The notes below the pieces were generated by a model that searched no databases, was not told where the DNA came from, and was given only the letters and a program-made list of their open reading frames with translations. Source: DTU098 sp964498525 (GTDB lineage: Bacteria > Bacillota > Desulfotomaculia > Desulfotomaculales > Pelotomaculaceae). From it: a stretch of 52,907 nucleotides of DNA. Location of the stretch: assembly GCA_964498525.1 (NCBI GenBank), contig CAZCGU010000019.1, forward strand, positions 1-52,907, read 5' to 3'. Each line of letters begins with the position of its first letter. Within the stretch, counting starts at the first letter, position 1. A program made the translations under genes and the position numbers. Below are positions 43,419 to 52,778 of this stretch, in pieces.

Positions 43419-44528
43419 TTGTACCTGAAAAGCCTGGAACTGATCAATTTCAGGAATTATGTCCGTCAGATAATTGAACCCTGTCCCCATTTCAATATTC
43501 TGATCGGCCAAAACGCCCAGGGTAAGACCAACCTTTTAGAATCAATTTACCTGGCCTTAACCGGAAAATCCTTTCGCACCGCCAGGGAACGGGAAGCAAT
43601 TAACTGGTCCAGTCAGTTTTCCGCCATCCACTGCCACCTGGAAACAGAAACACGGGAGCTAAAAATAAAATTTCTGCTAAAACCAGGCCAAAAAAGGTTT
43701 TTAGTCAACGAAAACGTTGTACACGGTTATCCCCTGGGCTGGCCTGGAGTCGTTTTATTTACACCGGACGACCTGCTCCTGATTAAGGGTTCTCCCCAGG
43801 AAAGGCGGCGTTTTTTGGACCACGAGCTGGGCCTTTTTCAAAATCAGTACGACCATTACTTCTCCCGCTTTAGCCGGGTAGTTTTTCAGCGTAATAATCT
43901 GCTCCGGGATATCAGGGATAAACGGGCCAAAAACAGTACCCTGCAGGCCTGGAACGAGCAATTGGGCCATTATGGGGCCAAAATATTGTTTTTCAGGCTG
44001 GAATTGCTTAAAAAATTCATTCCCCACCTGCGGCAAGTGCATCTTCAGTTGACGGGGGGTCTTGAAAATCTTGAAATTAAGTACCATTCCTCCTTTAAAG
44101 CTGCAAATACGTTATCCGAAGAAGAATTATTCAATCAATACCTGGAAGCTTTAGCTGCTGTTCAAGAAGAAGAAATTGCCCGGGCCCAGACCTTAATCGG
44201 ACCCCACCGGGATGATCTTTCTTTTTTTTTAAACGGCGTGGATGCAAAAACTTACGGTTCCCAGGGTCAGCAGAGGACAATTATTCTGACCTTAAAAATA
44301 GCCCAGATATTGCAGTGGAAAAATGAAGTTAATGAATATCCCGTCCTGCTTCTGGATGATGTTCTGTTGGAACTGGACCACCTGCGCCGCCAGGCTTTGT
44401 TAAACTATGTAACTGGAAACGTCCAGACCTTTTTAACCTCCACCAGCAGGGAAAATCTTAAATTTGAAGCCGGTGTCTGCAAAAATCTATATAATGTTGC
44501 AAATGGTGAGATAACTAAAGAGGTATAA
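43419..44528 (+). CDS. recF: DNA replication and repair protein RecF
   Basis: 369 residues. ABC-type ATPase fold: N-terminal LINFRNY, Walker A GQNAQGKTN (about 33), signature GSQGQQRT (about 283) and Walker B VLLLDDVLLELD (about 310). Loads RecA at gaps. TTG start with AGGGG 10 bases upstream. Standard dnaA-dnaN-yaaA-recF order. Confidence 0.97.
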   Translation: MYLKSLELINFRNYVRQIIEPCPHFNILIGQNAQGKTNLLESIYLALTGKSFRTAREREAINWSSQFSAIHCHLETETRELKIKFLLKPGQKRFLVNENVVHGYPLGWPGVVLFTPDDLLLIKGSPQERRRFLDHELGLFQNQYDHYFSRFSRVVFQRNNLLRDIRDKRAKNSTLQAWNEQLGHYGAKILFFRLELLKKFIPHLRQVHLQLTGGLENLEIKYHSSFKAANTLSEEELFNQYLEALAAVQEEEIARAQTLIGPHRDDLSFFLNGVDAKTYGSQGQQRTIILTLKIAQILQWKNEVNEYPVLLLDDVLLELDHLRRQALLNYVTGNVQTFLTSTSRENLKFEAGVCKNLYNVANGEITKEV

Positions 44529-44742
44529 ACCTACAGATTTGTAACCGCCGCCAGTAATTATTTTCTGGCAAAAATAAAGTAGCTTTTATTTGTGGTTGCA
44601 ACTGAAAAAATAACCCGGACGTGGTAGTGTTCCGGTCAAATTTGGGATATAATCCTTAATAAGCCCCAATTAAGAGCGGTAACAACTCTGTTTTTCCCGC
44701 ATATTTAAGGCTATATTAATAAAATAAAAGAAAGGGTGTGGT

Positions 44743-45444
44743 ATGATGGATCCCAATATTTTCCGCAAGATAAGTTACGGGTTATATGTTATCAGTTCAA
44801 CAAAGGAAGGGAAAGTCAATGGTCAAATTGCCAATACGTTTTTCCAGATAACCCATGATCCTGCTATGGTCGCCATTGGAATAAATAAAAAAAATTTAAC
44901 CCATGATTTCATTAAAAACAGCGGAGTGTTCTCAGTCTCAATTTTATCCCAATCGGCGCCATTGGATCTAATCGGCCATTTCGGCTTCAATTCCGGCAGG
45001 GATATAGATAAGTTTTCTTCGGTCCCGTACAAGTTGGGTGAAACAGGCGCACCTTACTTATTTGAAAACTGCATTGGTTATCTGGAAGCAAAGGTTGTGG
45101 AAAGTGTTGATACTCCTACCCATACGGTATTTATAAGCAATGTTGTTAACGCGGCCGTATTCAACGAAGAAGAGCCCATGACCTATGCTTACTACCATCT
45201 TAAAAAGAGCGGAGCCAAGGCCGCGCCGCAGCAGCCGGTGGTTGCCGCAAAAAAACCGGAAATAAGGGAAAGCGATCCTGGCAGTCAGAAGTACCAATGC
45301 TCAGTATGCGGGTACATTTATGATCCCGCGGAAGGGGATCCCGACTCTGGAATTGCGCCGGGCACAGCCTTTGCGGACATACCCGATGACTGGGTTTGTC
45401 CCCTTTGCGGAGTTAAGAAGGATAACTTCGAGCCGATGGTATAG
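44743..45444 (+). CDS. High-molecular-weight rubredoxin (flavin reductase-rubredoxin fusion)
   Basis: 233 residues. N-terminal flavin reductase-like FMN domain (about 1-155), an Ala/Pro linker, and a C-terminal rubredoxin (about 182-233) with both iron knuckles CSVCG and CPLCG. The Moorella homologue Hrb passes electrons from NAD(P)H to flavodiiron protein FprA for NO or O2 reduction. No fprA is present here, so the partner must lie elsewhere. A TATAAT at 44648-44653 may be its -10, without a clear -35. Unusual position between recF and remB. Confidence 0.92.
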   Translation: MMDPNIFRKISYGLYVISSTKEGKVNGQIANTFFQITHDPAMVAIGINKKNLTHDFIKNSGVFSVSILSQSAPLDLIGHFGFNSGRDIDKFSSVPYKLGETGAPYLFENCIGYLEAKVVESVDTPTHTVFISNVVNAAVFNEEEPMTYAYYHLKKSGAKAAPQQPVVAAKKPEIRESDPGSQKYQCSVCGYIYDPAEGDPDSGIAPGTAFADIPDDWVCPLCGVKKDNFEPMV

Positions 45445-45453
45445 TGCTTCATT

Positions 45454-45484
45454 GGGGCAGCTGGCTGTTAGGGTCAACTGCCCC
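45454..45484 (+). terminator. Probable terminator after the rubredoxin gene
   Basis: Stem GGGGCAG/CTGCCCC (45454-45460, 45478-45484) with a 17-base loop, followed by CTTAATTTAATT; a weak T run. Confidence 0.5.
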
Positions 45485-45564
45485 CTTAATTTAATTGAGT
45501 GAATTTTCCGAGCTGACGCCGGCGCCAGGGGGACCTGTGATATTAAAAAACCAGGAAAGGTACG

Positions 45565-45822
45565 GTGGTTAAAGTGTTTCTGCATCTGGGGGAAAATGTT
45601 GTGGTTCCTAAAAAGGATGTAATTATGATTCTGGACACCCGGACCCTGGGGTCCCAGGCTACCCGCGAATTTATTGAAATTGCCGGGGACGAGGGTTTTA
45701 TTAAGAGTATTTCCAATAAAAACAAGGAGAAGTCCTATATAATCACAAATAAAGAAATTTTTATTTCACCCATTTCCTGTAGAACATTGCAAAAGCGATC
45801 CAGGTCATTTTTTAAGATCTAA
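45565..45822 (+). CDS. remB: Extracellular-matrix regulator RemB
   Basis: 85 residues. The DUF370/RemB pattern is seen: FLHLGENVVVPKKDVIMILD, then a middle AGDEGFIKSISNKN and KSYIITNKEIFISPIS. Located between recF and gyrB, as yaaB/remB is in B. subtilis, where it helps control matrix genes. GTG start with AGGA 8 bases upstream. Confidence 0.93.
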   Translation: MVKVFLHLGENVVVPKKDVIMILDTRTLGSQATREFIEIAGDEGFIKSISNKNKEKSYIITNKEIFISPISCRTLQKRSRSFFKI

Positions 45823-45940
45823 GCTTTTCCCGGAGCGGGCTTCTAAATTTGTTTATCAGGTAAAATTTGAAATTTCAGTATATTTATGATAGTATAATAT
45901 TTTAGGAAAGAAGAATCTTGGTAAGGAGTGTGTCCGGCAT

Positions 45941-47869
45941 TTGAACGATAAACTTAACAACGGCCGGTACGGAGCTGAAGAAATCCAGGTTCTAGAAGGT
46001 CTTGAAGCTGTACGGCGGCGGCCGAGCATGTATATCGGCAGTACCAGCGCCAGAGGTCTGCACCACCTGGTATATGAAGTTGTTGATAACAGCATTGATG
46101 AGGCCATGGCGGGTTACTGTGACCGAATAGATATTATCCTTAACCAGGATGATTCTGTTGCCATCATAGACAACGGCAGGGGTATTCCGGTGGATATTCA
46201 CCCGAAAGTGGGCCTGCCCGCCGTGCAGGTTGCTTTAACCATGCTTCACGCCGGAGGCAAGTTCGGAGGGGGAGGCTACAAGGTATCCGGGGGCTTGCAC
46301 GGGGTAGGGGTTTCAGTGGTTAATGCCCTTTCCCAGTGGCTGGAAGTGGAGGTCAGGCGGAACGACCGGGTTTATCTGCAGAAATATGAAAGAGGTGTAC
46401 CGGTTACCGACTTAAAAATTATAGGGAAGTCTAAAAGCACCGGTACTAAGATAACCTTTAAACCTGATTATGAAATTTTCGAGGAACTGGTGTTTAACCA
46501 TGAGACCCTGTCACACCGGTTGAGGGAATTATCTTTCTTAAATATGGGGATTAAAATTATTTTAAAGGACAAGCGCGGTGAAAATGAGGGTGAAAATGAA
46601 AGCGAAACTATTTTTCAACATGATGGGGGAATCAGGGATTACGTTAAATATTTAAATAAAAATAAAACGCCACTGCACAGCAAACCTATTTATTTTCAAA
46701 AACAAAAGGATAATGTGCTTGTGGAAGTAGCCTTACAATACACGGATGTCTATGTTGAAAACATCTATTCTTACGCCAACAACATCAACACCATTGACGG
46801 GGGAACCCATGAAGCCGGCTTTAAGGCAGCTCTGACCAGGGTAATCAACGATTACGGGAGAAAGTACAACCTGCTTAAGAACGGTACCGGCAATCTTTCC
46901 GGCGAGGATATCCGGGAGGGTTTGACCGCCATCATCAGCGTTAAGGTTCCCGATCCGCAATTTGAAGGACAAACCAAAACAAAACTCGGTAACAGCGAAG
47001 TCCGCGGCATTGTGGATAATGTTATGGGGGAAGGCCTGACGACCTTTTTAGAAGAAACCCCTTCTGTAAGCAAGCGGATTCTGGAAAAGGCCCTCACTGC
47101 CTCCAGGGCCCGTGATGCGGCCCGCAAAGCAAGGGAATTAACCCGGCGCAAGGGCGCCCTGGAAAGTTCTACCCTCCCCGGCAAATTGGCTGATTGTTCA
47201 GATCGGGACCCTTCCGTTTCCGAGCTGTATCTGGTGGAAGGCGATTCTGCGGGGGGCTCGGCCAAGCAGGGAAGGGATCGCCGTTTTCAGGCCATCCTGC
47301 CCCTGCGGGGAAAAATTTTAAACGTAGAAAAAGCTCGTCTGGACAGGATCCTGGGCAATGAAGAAATCAGGGCTATGATCACGGCCATGGGAACCGGCAT
47401 CGGGGAAGAATTTGATATCAGCAAAGCCAGGTATCATAAATTGATCTTGATGTCTGATGCCGATGTTGACGGCGCCCACATCAGGACCCTGCTGCTGACC
47501 TTTTTCTATCGTTACATGCGCCCTTTAATTGAGGCCGGGTACGTGTTCATAGCCCAGCCCCCCCTGTACCGGGTAAAAAAAGGAAGGACCGATAAATATA
47601 TGTATAACGACGCGGAGCTGGAACAATTTTTGCAAAAGATCGGCAGGGAAGGGATTAGCATCCAGCGCTACAAGGGTTTAGGGGAAATGAACGCCACCCA
47701 GTTGTGGGAAACAACCATGGACCCGGAAACCAGAACAGTTATGCAGGTTAACCTGGAGGACGCCATTGAAGCGGACGCCATCTTTTCTATGTTGATGGGC
47801 GACCGGGTGGAACCCAGACGCGAGTTTATCCAGGAAAATGCCAGGGCTGTCCGCAATCTTGATATATAA
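45941..47869 (+). CDS. gyrB: DNA gyrase subunit B
   Basis: 642 residues. GHKL ATPase domain (EVVDNSIDEAMAG, DNGRGIPV, HGVGVSVVNALS), then TOPRIM with EGDSAGGSAKQGRDR and DADVDGAHIRTLLL. Makes negative supercoils with GyrA. TTG start; AAGGAG lies about 12 bases upstream. A TATAAT at 45893-45898 with a far TTGAAA may be the promoter. Confidence 0.98.
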   Translation: MNDKLNNGRYGAEEIQVLEGLEAVRRRPSMYIGSTSARGLHHLVYEVVDNSIDEAMAGYCDRIDIILNQDDSVAIIDNGRGIPVDIHPKVGLPAVQVALTMLHAGGKFGGGGYKVSGGLHGVGVSVVNALSQWLEVEVRRNDRVYLQKYERGVPVTDLKIIGKSKSTGTKITFKPDYEIFEELVFNHETLSHRLRELSFLNMGIKIILKDKRGENEGENESETIFQHDGGIRDYVKYLNKNKTPLHSKPIYFQKQKDNVLVEVALQYTDVYVENIYSYANNINTIDGGTHEAGFKAALTRVINDYGRKYNLLKNGTGNLSGEDIREGLTAIISVKVPDPQFEGQTKTKLGNSEVRGIVDNVMGEGLTTFLEETPSVSKRILEKALTASRARDAARKARELTRRKGALESSTLPGKLADCSDRDPSVSELYLVEGDSAGGSAKQGRDRRFQAILPLRGKILNVEKARLDRILGNEEIRAMITAMGTGIGEEFDISKARYHKLILMSDADVDGAHIRTLLLTFFYRYMRPLIEAGYVFIAQPPLYRVKKGRTDKYMYNDAELEQFLQKIGREGISIQRYKGLGEMNATQLWETTMDPETRTVMQVNLEDAIEADAIFSMLMGDRVEPRREFIQENARAVRNLDI

Positions 47870-48020
47870 AAGGGTAAGAACAGAAGAATTTAATAGATAA
47901 AAACCGGGCTATACTCATTAGAAAATTCTTTTTAAGGCCGGCCCAGAGCTCTCCCAAGGCGGCCCACCTTGAGGTTGATATCCCGGGCGCTGGGGTATTT
48001 GAAGAGGAAGGAAAATAGCC

Positions 48021-48203
48021 ATGGAAAAAGTGTTAAGTCAGATCCTTACCGAGCTACAATCTCTTAACCAGCGTGCCAGTAATATCAAAAATATCCAGAA
48101 AAAACAAGGCCAGGATATTACCGCAATCAAGAAAGATACGAAAGACATAAAGAACGAACTAAGCTATGTATGGGACGACATAAAAACAGGATATTTTGCT
48201 TGA
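48021..48203 (+). CDS. Small coiled-coil protein, unknown
   Basis: 60 residues forming one amphipathic helix with heptad spacing (LSQILTELQSLNQ, IKKDTKDIKNEL), then VWDDIKTGYF. ATG with GGAAGGA well placed, so it is probably real. It is followed by the 40-bp palindromic terminator. No function is recognisable. Confidence 0.65.
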   Translation: MEKVLSQILTELQSLNQRASNIKNIQKKQGQDITAIKKDTKDIKNELSYVWDDIKTGYFA

Positions 48204-48222
48204 AGCCAGTTAGTTGGTAAAC

Positions 48223-48264
48223 AATAGATTTAAGGAGCTATTAATAGCTCCTTAAATCTATTTT
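48223..48264 (+). terminator. Perfect 40-bp palindrome acting as a terminator
   Basis: Bases 48223-48262 form a perfect palindrome with 20-base arms and no loop, followed by TTTT. It closes the 48021 gene; the exactness and length exceed what termination requires. Confidence 0.75.
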
Positions 48265-48332
48265 AGTTAACTGGTAAAATATGGGGTTTGCAGCGGTGTG
48301 GTAGTATATTAAACAAAAAGGGGTGGGAAATA

Positions 48333-49004
48333 ATGGCAAAAGTCACTGCTCTAAAAAAAGTGGCTGCGGAAAATAAGCCAGCTGTAACAAATAAAAGCAG
48401 TCGCTTACCGAATATTGAAATACCCGCTGGGATCATGCAGGCAGTCCAGAAATATATAAAGAACAGGTCCTGCTCCGTAAACCAGTTTTGGAAAGAGGCG
48501 GCCAGCCTGCGCTTACAGGTTGAGGACATGCAATCAGCAAGGAGAGAACTGGATCGTGTTCTGGGCCAAATTGCCTATGCGGAGAACAAGCTAATTGATT
48601 TGGAAGAAAGGGAACGGGAAGTCCATGCCAGGGAATTAAGAATGGGGGAATTGGAACTGAGCCAGGAGGCCCTGTACGAAGAAAGAATGTGTCAATTGGA
48701 TCAAAGGGCAGAGGATCAGGATCGGGAATACAGGGAAAAGATGGCGCAGTTTGGGGAAATGGTTTTAAAACAAGAAGAGGAATATAACTCCCGTCTTGTG
48801 GGTATAGAATCCCGGGCCGGGGGGAAAAGCCTTCAATCCGGCCAAAATCCTAAAGAGAATCTACTGGAAAGGGAAAAGGAGCTAATAAGGCGGGAGGCCC
48901 GGATTGAAGTTCAGGAAGAAATCGCCCTGGAAAAAGAAAAATTATGGTCCGTTATGTATGATGCGGTTATTAAATTGACCAGGGTTTGTGGGGTTGTTAA
49001 ATAA
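48333..49004 (+). CDS. Coiled-coil protein, unknown
   Basis: 223 residues. A basic N-terminus (1-28), a short helical domain (about 30-65, IPAGIMQAVQKYIKNRSCSV), then a long Glu/Arg-rich coiled coil (about 65-205) and a small C-terminal segment. No membrane helix or signal peptide. ATG at 48333 has GGGGTGGG upstream; the in-frame start at 48288 does not. The C-terminal ELIRREARIEVQEE resembles structural coiled coils, but I do not recognise a family. Confidence 0.75.
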   Translation: MAKVTALKKVAAENKPAVTNKSSRLPNIEIPAGIMQAVQKYIKNRSCSVNQFWKEAASLRLQVEDMQSARRELDRVLGQIAYAENKLIDLEEREREVHARELRMGELELSQEALYEERMCQLDQRAEDQDREYREKMAQFGEMVLKQEEEYNSRLVGIESRAGGKSLQSGQNPKENLLEREKELIRREARIEVQEEIALEKEKLWSVMYDAVIKLTRVCGVVK

Positions 49005-49030
49005 ATAATCAATTTTAAAGAAAAGTCCAA

Positions 49031-49294
49031 TTGAGTGCCTTGCGCCGGGGGGGCACAACCCCGGACGCTTCCCCGCCTTCTGAAGCGGCTGAAAAAGAAC
49101 TAAATTTATTTCAGACGCTCCAGGACGGGATCTGGTGGAATGAATTTAAAAAAACAAACACCGGGGGCGCAAGGCGAAGGTGTAAAAAGAACAGGAAAGG
49201 GGAGATTGGAAAAATAATTTTTAAAACAATTTATAACGGGATTGACGGCCCGGCAAACAAGTTGTTCTGGCGAATAAACAATAACAGAAGGTAA
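49031..49294 (+). CDS. Doubtful small basic protein
   Basis: 87-codon frame from TTG. The part with GIWWNEFKKTNTGGARRRC looks protein-like, and the C-terminal third is Lys/Arg/Asn-rich. No ribosome binding site at any start. Could be an unrecognised lineage gene. The stretch 49295-49438 shows nothing further. Confidence 0.3.
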   Translation: MSALRRGGTTPDASPPSEAAEKELNLFQTLQDGIWWNEFKKTNTGGARRRCKKNRKGEIGKIIFKTIYNGIDGPANKLFWRINNNRR

Positions 49295-49438
49295 GGTGTT
49301 GTCCCTTGCTTGTTTAAAGAGTGAATAAGCCCTCCACCGGCCAAAAGCCCACGGCCATAAGCGGCGCGCACAAACAAATAAAGCAGGATTTGCCGGGAAA
49401 TGTTCAGGAGGAAAACCATTTAACCGGGAGGGCAGGAT

Positions 49439-49732
49439 ATGAGAGTTGTTACACATTACAGGCCGACCAAGGGTCAAAAAATTAAGTCTTTCTTGCTGAC
49501 TTTAATTCTGCTGGCCATGGCCTTTCTTGCCGGAGCCGCCGTACAGAATACGGCTCACTTTTTGCAAGATTTGGCGGCGGCGGTGCCTGTTGCCCTGGAC
49601 GGGATAAAAACATTCCTGCGGGAAAGGTTTGTTTTTAAAGTAAACGCAATGGCCGGTCAATTAAAATGGACTGCAGTGATCTCCCTGTCAATTTTATTGA
49701 ACGCCCTGTCCCACCGGGCCAGGAGTCCTTAA
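49439..49732 (+). CDS. Small membrane protein, unknown
   Basis: 97 residues. Hydrophobic helix at about 15-36 and a weaker one at about 75-92; the middle is amphipathic. ATG with GGGAGGG well placed, so it is likely expressed. Family unknown. Confidence 0.6.
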   Translation: MRVVTHYRPTKGQKIKSFLLTLILLAMAFLAGAAVQNTAHFLQDLAAAVPVALDGIKTFLRERFVFKVNAMAGQLKWTAVISLSILLNALSHRARSP

Positions 49733-50093
49733 AGGAAATATAAGGGACATAATTGGGAGCGATAAAAATCATTGTTGTCTCGCGGCGCCGGTCGAAGGAG
49801 CTATCGCGAAAATTTTAGCAAGAACCGGGGTTAGGAACCGGAAAAACCGGCCGTAAGTTCTACTGTTCTTTACCTTGCTTAGAAAGGACAATAGGGAAAA
49901 TTTAAAGGGGAAGTAAGGTGATCAATTTGCTTGCCTAAACCCCCGGTGGTCAGAGGGGGATTTAAAAAAAAAAATCAAAGGGGCGGAAATAAGGCATTAT
50001 TCCCGGGATCAGGTAAGTTACTCCCGGCGAGGTCCAACCCTCCAGCAAGCCTTTTACGCCGGATAATTTTAAAATCTTATAGTTTTGCCCTTG
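49733..50093. other. Gene-less stretch before gyrA
   Basis: No convincing coding frame; a TTG-started frame at 49931-50185 is low-complexity and runs through the terminator and promoter of gyrA. There is a triple AACCGG repeat around 49825-49855 and a run of 11 A near 49965. No known riboswitch is recognised. Confidence 0.4.
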
Positions 50094-50124
50094 GAGCGGG
50101 ACAAAAGGCCCGCTCTTTTATTTT
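50094..50124 (+). terminator. Terminator upstream of gyrA
   Basis: Stem GAGCGGG/CCCGCTC with an 8-base loop, then TTTTATTTT. It isolates gyrA from upstream transcription. Confidence 0.88.
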
Positions 50125-50146
50125 AACCGGCACAGGCTGGCTAAAA

Positions 50147-50175
50147 TTGCAATTATTATTTTATTCTGGTATAAT
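50147..50175 (+). promoter_or_regulatory. Promoter of gyrA
   Basis: -35 TTGCAA (50147-50152), 17-base spacer, perfect -10 TATAAT (50170-50175), directly after the terminator. gyrA is therefore transcribed separately from gyrB. Confidence 0.75.
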
Positions 50176-50269
50176 TCCCTCGTAGAAAAAAAAGGGTTGA
50201 CCACAATGCCGCTGGACACGGCGCCGGCAAAGGGATAAAAAATAATTATCTTGGTAGAGGTGACTTTTT

Positions 50270-52696
50270 TTGCCGTCCTTAACGGGTAAAGTTATTCCCA
50301 TAAACATCAACGATGAAATGAAACATTCCTACCTTGATTACGCCATGAGCGTAATTGTAGGGAGGGCTTTGCCGGACGTGAGGGACGGGCTGAAACCGGT
50401 TCACAGGCGCATCCTTTACGCCATGCACAGTCTCGGGCTGACGCCGGAAAAATCCCATCGCAAATCAGCGTATATTGTCGGTGAAGTCCTGGCCAAATAT
50501 CACCCCCACGGAGATGTAGCCGTTTATGACGCCCTGGTCCGCCTGGCCCAGGACTTTGCCAGCCGTTATCCCCTGGTGGACGGCCACGGCAATTTCGGCT
50601 CCGTGGATGGTGACTCCGCGGCGGCCATGCGTTACACCGAAGCCCGGATGGCCAGGATCTCAGTAGAAATGCTGTCCGATATTGATAAGGATACCGTTGA
50701 CTTCATCCCCAATTATGACGAAAAAACTGAGGAGCCCACAGTTCTGCCCGCCAGGATCCCCAACCTGCTAATAAATGGTTCATCGGGTATTGCCGTCGGT
50801 ATGGCCACTAATATCCCGCCCCATAATCTGGGGGAAGTAATTGACGGGGTTATAATGCTGATAGACAATCCCGAAGCGGATATCAAGGACTTGATGGGCA
50901 TCGTCAAGGGACCGGACTTTCCCACCGCCGGCACGATTATGGGCAGGGAGGGTATTTGGAACGCCTACCGTACCGGAAGGGGCAGTATTATTGTACGGGC
51001 CAAAGCCAGAATTGAACCCATCAGCGGGGGCAAGCACAGCATTATTATCACCGAGATTCCCTACCAGGTAAACAAGGCCAGGCTTATTGAAAAAATTGCA
51101 GAACTGGTTAAGGAGAAAAAACTGGAAGGAATCAGTGACCTGCGGGACGAGTCGGATCGCAGCGGTATGAGCATTTACATTGAACTGAAGCGGGACGCCA
51201 ACCCCCAGGTGATGCTAAACCAGCTGTACAAACACACCCAGATGCAGAACACATTCGGGGTTATTATGCTGGCTCTGGTGGATGGGGAACCCCGGGTATT
51301 GAATTTAAAACAGGTCCTTTTTTACTATCTGGAACATCAAAAGGATGTTATCGTCAGGCGTACCCGGTACGAGCTGAACAAGGCGGAAGCCAGGGCGCAC
51401 ATCGTGGAGGGCCTGCGGATTGCCCTGACCTACCTGGATGAAGTAATCAAAACAATCCGGGCCTCCCGGACCACGGATATCGCCAGGAAAGCCTTGATGG
51501 AAAAGTTCACCCTTTCCGAAAAACAGGCTGAGGCTATCGTTGAAATGCGCCTGCGTCAGCTGACCGGGTTGGAGCGGGAAAAACTGGAGCATGAATATAA
51601 AGACCTTATGGAAAAAATTGCTTATCTTCGTTCGGTCCTGGAAGACGAACGCAAGGTTTACGGCATTATTAAAAACGAGCTTACTGCCGTTAAGAAAAAA
51701 TATGCCGATGCGCGGCGTACTGTGATCAGCAATGAAGATATCAGTTTTGAGGCGGAAGATCTAATTCCGGAAGAAGATGTGGTTATTACCATAACCAACC
51801 AGGGGTATATTAAAAGAATCCCCCTGGATACCTACCGCAGCCAGCGCCGGGGCGGGCGCGGGGTTACGGCCATGGGTACCAAGACAGAGGACTTTGTCCA
51901 CCATCTTTTTATCACTACAACACACCACTTTTTCTTATTCTTTACCAATCAGGGCAAGGTATATCGCCTGAAGGTGCACGAAATTCCCGAAGCCGGACGC
52001 CAGGCCAAGGGCACGGCTGCCGTGAATCTTCTTTTCATCGGAAACGAAGAAAGGATAACCACTGTTATCCCGGTGCGCGAATTTGATCCGGATCAATATC
52101 TTTTCATGGTAACCCGCAGCGGCATGGTTAAAAAAACATCATTAAACGAATATGATACCTCCCGCAGGGACGGCCTTATTGCGATTTCCCTGAAAGAAGG
52201 GGACCAGTTAGTAGATGTTGAATTGACCAGCGGCAAGGAAGAAATCGTATTAGCAACCAGGCAGGGCAAGGCCATCCACTTCCTGGAAGAAGAAGTGCGC
52301 CCCATGGGGAGGGTTACCCGGGGTGTAAGAGGAATCAAGTTGTCTGCCAGGGACGAGGTTATTGGTATGCAAACGGTTCGCCCGGATGCCCACTTACTTG
52401 CTGTTACAGCCAACGGGTTCGGCAAGCGCACCCAGTTCTCCGAGTATCCACTGCAAAGCAGGGGTGGTAAGGGTGTGATCAATATCAGGACCTCGGAGAG
52501 AAACGGCCTGGTTATGGCGGTGGAAACTGTAAGAAATGAAGAGGAAATTATGATTATCAGCGCCGAGGGTATAATCATCAGGTTAGCGGCAGAAGATATA
52601 TCAATTATAGGCCGGTCCACCCAGGGCGTCACCCTGATGCGCCTGGATCCCGGGGATACAGTGGTTGCCGTGGCGAAAGTCGATACGGATGAATAA
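50270..52696 (+). CDS. gyrA: DNA gyrase subunit A
   Basis: 808 residues. Winged-helix domain with catalytic Tyr in AAMRYTEARM (about 124), quinolone-determining region HPHGDVAVYD, coiled-coil gate, and a six-bladed C-terminal DNA-wrapping domain with the GyrA box QRRGGRG (about 525). TTG start with GAGGTGAC upstream. The quinolone region has Asp and a non-Ser residue (GDVA) at the usual resistance site, as in several Clostridia. Confidence 0.98.
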   Translation: MPSLTGKVIPININDEMKHSYLDYAMSVIVGRALPDVRDGLKPVHRRILYAMHSLGLTPEKSHRKSAYIVGEVLAKYHPHGDVAVYDALVRLAQDFASRYPLVDGHGNFGSVDGDSAAAMRYTEARMARISVEMLSDIDKDTVDFIPNYDEKTEEPTVLPARIPNLLINGSSGIAVGMATNIPPHNLGEVIDGVIMLIDNPEADIKDLMGIVKGPDFPTAGTIMGREGIWNAYRTGRGSIIVRAKARIEPISGGKHSIIITEIPYQVNKARLIEKIAELVKEKKLEGISDLRDESDRSGMSIYIELKRDANPQVMLNQLYKHTQMQNTFGVIMLALVDGEPRVLNLKQVLFYYLEHQKDVIVRRTRYELNKAEARAHIVEGLRIALTYLDEVIKTIRASRTTDIARKALMEKFTLSEKQAEAIVEMRLRQLTGLEREKLEHEYKDLMEKIAYLRSVLEDERKVYGIIKNELTAVKKKYADARRTVISNEDISFEAEDLIPEEDVVITITNQGYIKRIPLDTYRSQRRGGRGVTAMGTKTEDFVHHLFITTTHHFFLFFTNQGKVYRLKVHEIPEAGRQAKGTAAVNLLFIGNEERITTVIPVREFDPDQYLFMVTRSGMVKKTSLNEYDTSRRDGLIAISLKEGDQLVDVELTSGKEEIVLATRQGKAIHFLEEEVRPMGRVTRGVRGIKLSARDEVIGMQTVRPDAHLLAVTANGFGKRTQFSEYPLQSRGGKGVINIRTSERNGLVMAVETVRNEEEIMIISAEGIIIRLAAEDISIIGRSTQGVTLMRLDPGDTVVAVAKVDTDE

Positions 52697-52749
52697 TATA
52701 GTCTAGCAGAAATAGTAATAATAAAATACAAAAAGTGCTTAAAGACGGC

Positions 52750-52778
52750 TTGACACAAACTAAGCCCTGTGCTAAATT
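52750..52778 (+). promoter_or_regulatory. Promoter after gyrA (first of two)
   Basis: Perfect -35 TTGACA (52750-52755), 17-base spacer, -10 TAAATT (52773-52778). No gene follows inside the window. Confidence 0.5.

Noticed and set aside
49733..49925. Riboswitch suspected from repeated AACCGG and small stems
   Set aside because: No known riboswitch core could be matched, and no gene follows directly.
49931..50185. 84-codon frame before gyrA
   Set aside because: Low-complexity Lys/Gly/Pro sequence that runs through the terminator at 50094 and the gyrA promoter; a ribosome binding site upstream is weak.
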